A DNA stretch of 6,719 nt, from positions 12,352 through 19,070 of the forward strand of contig MENC01000076.1 in assembly GCA_001768155.1 (NCBI GenBank), read 5' to 3'. Origin of the DNA: Bacteroidetes bacterium GWA2_30_7. Its GTDB lineage: Bacteria > Bacteroidota > Bacteroidia > Bacteroidales > GWF2-33-38. The number at the start of each line of letters is the position of its first letter. Positions within the stretch are counted from its first letter, which is position 1. Under the pieces are notes generated by a model that made no database searches, was not told where the DNA came from, and saw only the letters and a list, made by a program, of their open reading frames with translations. Of the stretch, positions 1-3,955 are shown in pieces. The position numbers were made by a program, and so were the translations under genes.

Positions 1-47
1 CCGATTGTTTCTAAAATGTTCCCAAAAATAGATGAGTTCGGATTCAT
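1..47 (-). CDS. Cysteine synthase / cystathionine beta-synthase-type PLP enzyme, N-terminal fragment (partial)
   Basis: An ATG at 47-45 on the minus strand opens a frame that stays open to the left edge and reads MNPNSSIFGNILETIG, 16 residues. The end of this peptide, NILETIG, fits the start of the O-acetylserine sulfhydrylase / cystathionine beta-synthase family, whose first conserved block is typically (I/L)xxTIGNTPLV(K/R)L. These PLP enzymes make cysteine from O-acetylserine and sulfide, or cystathionine from serine and homocysteine, in the cytoplasm. The start is preceded by an AT-rich leader without a Shine-Dalgarno sequence, like the other genes here. The gene has the same direction as the efflux operon but is separated from it by about 395 bases of repeats, so it probably has its own promoter. 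Only 16 residues are visible; the family call is a motif-based inference, and cysteine synthase cannot be told from cystathionine beta-synthase. Confidence 0.5.
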   Translation of the reverse strand, partial: MNPNSSIFGNILETI

Positions 48-107
48 TGTTATTTCAATTTTTTAAAAATAGTGAATATTAGCTCTGAGTTAGTATTAAA
101 ATTTGAT

Positions 108-271
108 TAATTAGTGCCAATCCATAAACTCATGAAATGCAAAACCAATAGAACACAGATGACACTGATTAAGCTGATTTACACTGATTTGTTAATTTTT
201 CTTATCTGTGAATATTCGTAAAATCCGTTTTATCCGTGTTCTATTATGAGCTTATGGATGGACACTAATTA
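108..271. repeat. Nested palindromic repeat unit A (26-bp imperfect terminal inverted repeats)
   Basis: The ends at 108-133 and 246-271 are inverted copies of each other, matching at 23 of 26 positions; both begin TAATTAGTG and include TCCATAA and CTCAT. They enclose a second palindrome whose arms are 147-171 and 221-245 (20 of 25 positions pair, with the outer 10, AATAGAACAC / GTGTTCTATT, perfect). The core carries the words ACACAGAT, ACACTGATT and ATCCGTTTTATCCGTG, a style seen in dispersed intergenic repeats of environmental Bacteroidetes. The unit is about 164 bp, has no open frame, and resembles a MITE or REP/BIME-like element. No target-site duplication can be defined, because the right end runs straight into unit B. 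Confidence 0.7.
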
Positions 272-418
272 GTACCCATCCATAAAGTAGTTCAAAATCA
301 AATCGAAGCGTCATTGCGAGGAACGAAGCAATCTCAATGGGTTATTAATGAACAGATTGCTTCGTCGTGCATTTTCGCAATGACGTTCTGTATGGAGTTT
401 ACGGATGGACACTAATTA
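266..418. repeat. Nested palindromic repeat unit B, sharing its ends with unit A
   Basis: The left end at 266-287 and right end at 397-418 are inverted copies matching at 18 of 22 positions. They are versions of the same terminal sequence that bounds unit A: GGATGGACACTAATTA occurs exactly at 256-271 and again at 403-418. TAATTA at 266-271 serves both as the right end of A and the left end of B, so the units abut. The core differs completely from that of A; it is the 309-385 hairpin listed separately. The unit is about 153 bp and non-coding. Confidence 0.65.
309..385. repeat. Interspersed palindrome of the CGTCATTGCGAGGAACGAAGCAATCT type
   Basis: The left arm 309-334 pairs with the right arm 354-385. 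The outer 11 bases (CGTCATTGCGA / TCGCAATGACG) and inner 12 bases (ACGAAGCAATCT / AGATTGCTTCGT) are perfect, with an asymmetric internal bulge where the right arm has six extra bases, and a 19-base loop. Repeats with essentially this wording are known as dispersed non-coding palindromes in the genomes of many unrelated bacteria. It would fold in RNA or single-stranded DNA from either strand. It could end or protect the 3' end of the efflux transcript, but no U-run follows it in the minus direction, so I do not call it an intrinsic terminator. Confidence 0.75.
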
Positions 419-442
419 AAGCTGTCAAACTTAAATTTTTTT

Positions 443-784
443 TTATTCTTTTTTAGCTCTTTCGTACTGGCAGCAACCGTGTAGCGAATCATAAACTTTA
501 TCATCAGCTTTTGCACCATCAGTATCGTGTCCTACTTTTGCAATTGCTTTTTCAATGTCTTCGAGTTTTGTTTTTGCTTCGTCGAAAACTACTGTCATTT
601 TTTTTGTTTCTGAATCCCAGTCAGCCTCAGATACTCCATCAACAGACATTGCTGCTTTTTCGATACGTTTTTCGCACATTCCGCAGTTACCGTAAACTTT
701 GAATGTTTCGGTTTTTTCTGCTCTTGCAAAAATACTTGTTGCAAAAACTAACATTGCTACGATTAAAAGATTTGTTGTTTTCAT
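443..784 (-). CDS. Secreted HMA-like heavy-metal-binding protein (periplasmic metallochaperone)
   Basis: This 113-residue protein starts with a signal peptide of about 22 residues (two basic-polar residues, a hydrophobic core at about 6-19, and ARA before E23 as a likely cleavage site), so it should act in the periplasm. Residues about 26-93 form a heavy-metal-associated (HMA) fold with the metal-site motif GNCGMC, giving Cys34 and Cys37 in the usual CxxC arrangement. Past the HMA core is a conserved-looking tail, KVGHDT followed by KVYDSLHGCCQY, which adds His102, Cys104 and Cys105 as further possible ligands. The domain aligns without gaps, at about half identical residues over roughly 80 positions, with the C-terminal domain of the CusB protein just upstream. 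It is the last gene of the operon, 46 bases after cusB. Inferred role: binding Cu(I) or Ag(I) and exchanging it with the CusABC pump, analogous to CusF though with a different fold. The ATG at 784 is chosen because it gives the complete signal peptide; no Shine-Dalgarno is visible. Confidence 0.88.
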   Translation of the reverse strand: MKTTNLLIVAMLVFATSIFARAEKTETFKVYGNCGMCEKRIEKAAMSVDGVSEADWDSETKKMTVVFDEAKTKLEDIEKAIAKVGHDTDGAKADDKVYDSLHGCCQYERAKKE

Positions 785-830
785 AATTAAATTGATTTAA
801 GTGATTAATAAATATTTATTGTTTGGTTAA

Positions 831-2354
831 TTATTCTGTTCTGTATTTGCAACATTCATGCAAAGCATTATAAACATCGTCTGAAGCTTTTTCTTTTTCG
901 GTATCGTGCCCTACTTTAGCTACTTCCTTATGTACTTTATCTATAATTGTATTATCAGGAAAATATGAAATTGTAAGCATCTTTGTTTTCATATCCCAAC
1001 TTGCTGATTTAATACCATATAAAGATTTTACGGCTTTTTCTATTCTTTCTTTGCACATTGAACAATTTCCAAAGACTTTAATATCTCCTGTTTTTAATTC
1101 GTCCGCATTTTCAACATTCTCAAGGCTCATCATACTTGGTTTTCCGGCAAGTTGAGCTGAGGCATCAATACTGAAAGCCCCATTTGTAACAATTTCTTCT
1201 CCTTCTTTTAGCCCTTGTGTTATTACATAACTTCCTCCGAGTGATGGACCAAGTGTTACTTCACGCATTTGAAATGTTGGTTCGGCAGAATCGGGAAGTT
1301 TAACATAAACTATTGAGCGTTTTCCTGTCCAAAGAACTGCCGATTGGGGAATTACAATTGAATTGTCGAAATTTTTCAAATTTGCCATTAAATTTCCGGT
1401 AACAAACATTTCGGGCATTAATTCCCCACTCGAATTATTTACTTCAAGTCGAAGTTTTGAAACTCTTGTCCCTGAATTTATTACAGGGTCAATAAAACTG
1501 ATTGTTCCATTGAATTTTTTGCCAGGAATCGACTGAACTGTAAAGTCTATTTTATCACCAATTTTTATCCACGGTAAATCGTTTTCGTAAGCATCAAATA
1601 ATGCCCAAACAGTTGATAGATTTGTAATTTCGTACAACGACATTCCCTGAGTTACATAATCGCCTACATTTACATTTTTTGAAATAACGATTCCGCTTGT
1701 TGTAGCTTTAATTTCAAAACTTGTTTTAGGAACACCGTTTTTCTCAATTTCCGAAATTTGTTCTTCTGTTAATTTCCATTGACGTAGCTTTTGGCGTGTT
1801 GCATCAATAATGTTTTTCTGAACATTTTTCATTTTATGCAATTCGAGCAATTCGTTCTGTGCTGTTACTAATTCGGGCGAATACACAGAAGCAATTACCT
1901 GACCTTCTTTAACAACTTCTCCTGTAAAATTTACAAAAAGTTTTTCTATTCTACCTGCAATATGTGCCGACTGTGTTTGTACAAGTCTTTCGTCTGCCTG
2001 AATTTTTCCAAACAAGCGAACTTCTTTTGTAGCTTTCATTTTAGCAACAATACTTGTACTTACATTTGCTAGTTGTATGGCTTCTTCGGTTAGTTTTATG
2101 GCTTCTTCATTAACTCCTGAAGATGTTTCGGAGCTTAGTGGAATTAAATCCATTGCACAAAGTGGGCACAATCCTGATTTATTCATACGTATTTGCGGAT
2201 GCATTGAGCATGTCCAGATTGTTCCTTTTTCTTCTGAAGTGCTTTCAGATTTTTCAATTTCTGAACTACTGTTATGAAAAAAAAGCCATCCCAAAAATAT
2301 TCCTGCGATAAGGATTATTGCAGGAGTAACGAATTTATTTATTATTGTTTTCAT
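831..2354 (-). CDS. cusB: CusB-like RND efflux periplasmic adaptor with N-terminal HMBD and C-terminal HMA domains
   Basis: This 507-residue adaptor (membrane fusion protein) links the inner-membrane pump to the outer-membrane channel. Residues 8-26 are a hydrophobic N-terminal anchor or uncleaved signal. Residues 47-73 are a heavy-metal-binding domain, WTCSMHPQI followed by GLCPLCAMDLIPL, with Cys49, Met51, His52, Cys63, Cys66 and Met68 as likely ligands. The adaptor body follows: biotinyl-lipoyl-like halves around 125-160 and 213-240 (AHIAGRIEKL; TTSGIVISKNVNVGDYV) flanking a short helical hairpin at about 160-205, a beta-barrel at about 242-325, and a membrane-proximal domain ending near FSIDASAQLAG at about 412. 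A linker of a dozen residues leads to a C-terminal HMA domain, about 423-490, with the metal site GNCSMC (Cys431, Cys434), and a tail ending LHECCKY (Cys501, Cys502). E. coli CusB, from memory about 400 residues, has neither terminal module. It lies 107 bases after the channel gene and 46 before the free HMA gene. Cu(I)/Ag(I) is the inferred substrate. Confidence 0.93.
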   Translation of the reverse strand: MKTIINKFVTPAIILIAGIFLGWLFFHNSSSEIEKSESTSEEKGTIWTCSMHPQIRMNKSGLCPLCAMDLIPLSSETSSGVNEEAIKLTEEAIQLANVSTSIVAKMKATKEVRLFGKIQADERLVQTQSAHIAGRIEKLFVNFTGEVVKEGQVIASVYSPELVTAQNELLELHKMKNVQKNIIDATRQKLRQWKLTEEQISEIEKNGVPKTSFEIKATTSGIVISKNVNVGDYVTQGMSLYEITNLSTVWALFDAYENDLPWIKIGDKIDFTVQSIPGKKFNGTISFIDPVINSGTRVSKLRLEVNNSSGELMPEMFVTGNLMANLKNFDNSIVIPQSAVLWTGKRSIVYVKLPDSAEPTFQMREVTLGPSLGGSYVITQGLKEGEEIVTNGAFSIDASAQLAGKPSMMSLENVENADELKTGDIKVFGNCSMCKERIEKAVKSLYGIKSASWDMKTKMLTISYFPDNTIIDKVHKEVAKVGHDTEKEKASDDVYNALHECCKYRTE

Positions 2355-2367
2355 ATTTTACTTTTTT

Positions 2368-2450
2368 TGCCACAGATTACACAAATTTTCACCGATTTGT
2401 TGCACAGATTTTTTTCTTTTAATCTGTGTAAATTTGTGTAATCTGTGGCA
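2368..2450. repeat. Perfect 21-bp inverted repeat between the channel gene and cusB
   Basis: Bases 2368-2388 (TGCCACAGATTACACAAATTT) begin a large hairpin; their exact reverse complement is at 2430-2450. Inside, CACAGATT at 2403-2410 can pair with AATCTGTG at 2421-2428 around a 10-base pyrimidine loop, so a smaller inner hairpin is nested in the larger one. The CACAGATTACACA wording matches dispersed intergenic repeats seen in Bacteroidetes and echoes the ACACAGAT words in the repeats at 147-171. In the operon transcript the hairpin would sit only 13 bases upstream of the cusB ATG. The minus-strand hairpin is followed by A residues, not U, so it is not an intrinsic terminator of the operon. 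It could affect mRNA stability or cusB translation, which is inference. Confidence 0.85.
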
Positions 2451-2461
2451 TATTCTTTTTT

Positions 2462-3955
2462 TTAATTTATTAATTTTTCGAGCATAGCTACTGCAATATT
2501 ATAATCGGTTAATGCTTTAGATGCCTGAATTTTGTATTTTAAATGCTGTATTTGTAAACGCAAAACTTCATCAAATCCGCTTCCTGATGTTGAATATTGA
2601 GACACTAGCAAATTCAACGAACGTTCTGTTAAGTCTTGCTGTGCTATACTTAATTTTATTCTTCTTTCAGCATCTTTAATTCCTTCAAGTGCCTTAATAT
2701 ATTCTACTTCAAGTTCGTTTTTAGTGTTTGTTAAACGGTCATCTGTTGAGCTAATCATTAGTTCTGATTCTTTAACCATTGCATTATATTTTTTTCGGTA
2801 AATAGGCAATGAAACTGTGAGCATTGGCATTATCATATCTTTTCCGTTCATCGTTGAATGACCAGTCTTGCTTTTACCAATTATTGAATAATTCAATCCA
2901 ACACCAACCATTGGAAGCCCCATTTTTTTTGACATCTGAATTTTATTTTCGTAAGATTGTTTTTCAAATTCAAGCATCTGAACCATTGGATTGTTGGCTT
3001 TTATTGAGTCAATATATGCCTGATTAGCATTGTATTTGTTATCCAAAGTATCGGAGATGGAGATATTTGCTGATAAATCTCTGTTAAGCAAACTATTAAA
3101 TTGTGCTACAAGTGTTTTTTGCTGGTCTTTTAACAATGATATATTGCTTTCAAGTTCAAAAACTTCGAGTTGCAAATTAAATATTCCAATTATTCCCGAA
3201 CTTTTCCCCATTGAATTGCTCGTTTGCATATCCATTGAATTATCAGTTTTTTCAGGACTATCGGAATTCATAGCTCCCATTGAGCCAGATTTTCCATCGT
3301 TCGATTGACTGCTTTTTGTTTCCGAGTTTTGGCTTACTGTAGATGAAGAGCTTTTGACTGCTGAACCTGATAAAGACGTATTTTGATATTGTCCTAAAGT
3401 AATATTTTCTAGACTTTTCAGAATATCAATAGTTTCGTTGCTATAATCAATTTCCTTTTTGTTGCTATAAAGTTGATACCAAACAGATTTTAATTTATTC
3501 TGAATTTCAAGTTTTGCTTCATTATAACTGCTGAGTTTCATATTTGCCATGCTTAATGCTTCTGCTTTTGAGCTTTTAAAAGTTCCCCACCACGGAAACA
3601 TTTGCATTAGCTTTAAATCGGCTATTTGTTTGCCACTTACTACTTCCATTGGTTCTAAATAATATCCTGCCGAAAACTCAGGGTCGGGTAATGAACTAAC
3701 TTGTGGAATTTTTTCCAAAGCTGATAAATAGTCGTTGTATTTTGATTTAAGCAAGGGATTGTTCTCTGTTGCCATTTCGAGATAACTTGAGAGTGAATCT
3801 TGTGAATAAGAATTATTGCCACAAAGACACAAAGACACAAAGAGGAAGATAGAAAGAAGAGGTTTGAGGTTTGAGGTTTGAAGTTGTACTAAACGACAAA
3901 CAACAAACAACAAACAATTTATCAATTTATCAATATAGCAATTTATCAATTTCAT
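2462..3955 (-). CDS. TolC/CusC-like outer-membrane efflux channel with a Ser/Met-rich tip insertion
   Basis: This 497-residue protein is an outer-membrane factor, the exit duct of the tripartite pump. Family signs are the early block LPDPEFSAGYY (89-99) followed by LMQMFPWWG (116-124), long amphipathic coiled-coil helices, and two internal repeats, about 57-300 and 310-497. The second repeat has GKDMIMPMLTVSLPIYRKKY at 371-390 and the helical hairpin around QYSTSGSGFDEVL (453-465). In the first repeat the matching hairpin is split by about 58 residues (195-252) with 19 Ser and 5 Met (226, 229, 241, 243, 249). The N-terminus is odd: residues 1-30 come from simple repeats, and the likely secretion signal is the second hydrophobic stretch, about 33-45 (LLSIFLFVSLCLC), before NNSYSQ. 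No ATG, and no GTG that keeps that stretch, lies between, so I keep the ATG at 3955, which overlaps the cusA stop as ATGA and suggests translational coupling. TolC family membership is firm; the Cu/Ag role comes from its neighbours. Confidence 0.9.
   Translation of the reverse strand: MKLINCYIDKLINCLLFVVCRLVQLQTSNLKPLLSIFLFVSLCLCGNNSYSQDSLSSYLEMATENNPLLKSKYNDYLSALEKIPQVSSLPDPEFSAGYYLEPMEVVSGKQIADLKLMQMFPWWGTFKSSKAEALSMANMKLSSYNEAKLEIQNKLKSVWYQLYSNKKEIDYSNETIDILKSLENITLGQYQNTSLSGSAVKSSSSTVSQNSETKSSQSNDGKSGSMGAMNSDSPEKTDNSMDMQTSNSMGKSSGIIGIFNLQLEVFELESNISLLKDQQKTLVAQFNSLLNRDLSANISISDTLDNKYNANQAYIDSIKANNPMVQMLEFEKQSYENKIQMSKKMGLPMVGVGLNYSIIGKSKTGHSTMNGKDMIMPMLTVSLPIYRKKYNAMVKESELMISSTDDRLTNTKNELEVEYIKALEGIKDAERRIKLSIAQQDLTERSLNLLVSQYSTSGSGFDEVLRLQIQHLKYKIQASKALTDYNIAVAMLEKLIN
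3818..3955. repeat. Cluster of short tandem repeats overlapping the 5' end of the channel gene
   Basis: Four different simple repeats lie side by side. CCACAAAGACACAAAGACAC is at 3819-3838 and continues to about 3844. GGTTTGAGGTTTGAGGTTTG is at 3861-3880. A run of ACAA/ACA units (GACAAACAACAAACAACAAA) starts at 3895 and runs to about 3917. AT-rich units of the type ATCAATTT occupy about 3917-3953. The first three have the wording of intergenic filler repeats seen in environmental Bacteroidetes. Here they lie inside an open frame and encode residues 1 to about 46 of the outer-membrane channel, including its hydrophobic signal segment. Confidence 0.8.

Larger units (their letters stand above)
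48..442. other. Intergenic region of 395 bases, mostly repeats
   Basis: I see no gene in this stretch. Frames on both strands are short and interrupted, and none shows a recognisable protein motif. Bases 108-418 are taken up by two palindromic repeat units, listed separately. The outer parts, 48-107 and 419-442, are plain AT-rich sequence that should hold the leader of the left-edge gene and the 3' end of the efflux transcript. I could not find a convincing Bacteroidetes-type promoter (TTTG, about 20 bases, TAnnTTTG) or a hairpin followed by a U-run in the minus direction. Confidence 0.7.

Noticed and set aside
1..66. Plus-strand open frame ending at TAA 64-66, possible 3' end of a convergent gene
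   Set aside because: Its 21 residues show no family motif, while the minus strand of the same bases reads a recognisable enzyme N-terminus.
108..418. CRISPR array
   Set aside because: There are only two copies of the terminal sequence in each orientation, no regular spacing, and the internal sequences are palindromic.
309..442. Intrinsic terminator for the efflux operon
   Set aside because: The hairpin is present but lacks a U-run in the minus direction and belongs to a dispersed repeat family; a role in ending transcription cannot be claimed.
785..830. Promoter for the small HMA gene in the 46-base gap
   Set aside because: The gap is AT-rich, but I could not place a TAnnTTTG element with a TTTG about 20 bases before it; co-transcription with cusB is the simpler reading.
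2368..2460. Hairpin plus T-run (TATTCTTTTTTTT) as an intrinsic terminator
   Set aside because: The T-run follows the hairpin only on the plus strand, where there is no gene; in the operon direction the hairpin is followed by A residues.
2077..3308. Plus-strand open frames opposite cusB and the channel gene
   Set aside because: They are antisense shadows: no motifs, Leu/Ser/Phe-rich low-information composition, and the minus-strand genes are unmistakable.
3655..3840. Minus-strand frame starting MCLCVFVAIILIHKIHSQ, resembling a signal peptide
   Set aside because: The hydrophobic start comes from the CACAAAGA repeat read in another frame; the remainder has no protein character and lies inside the well-supported channel gene.
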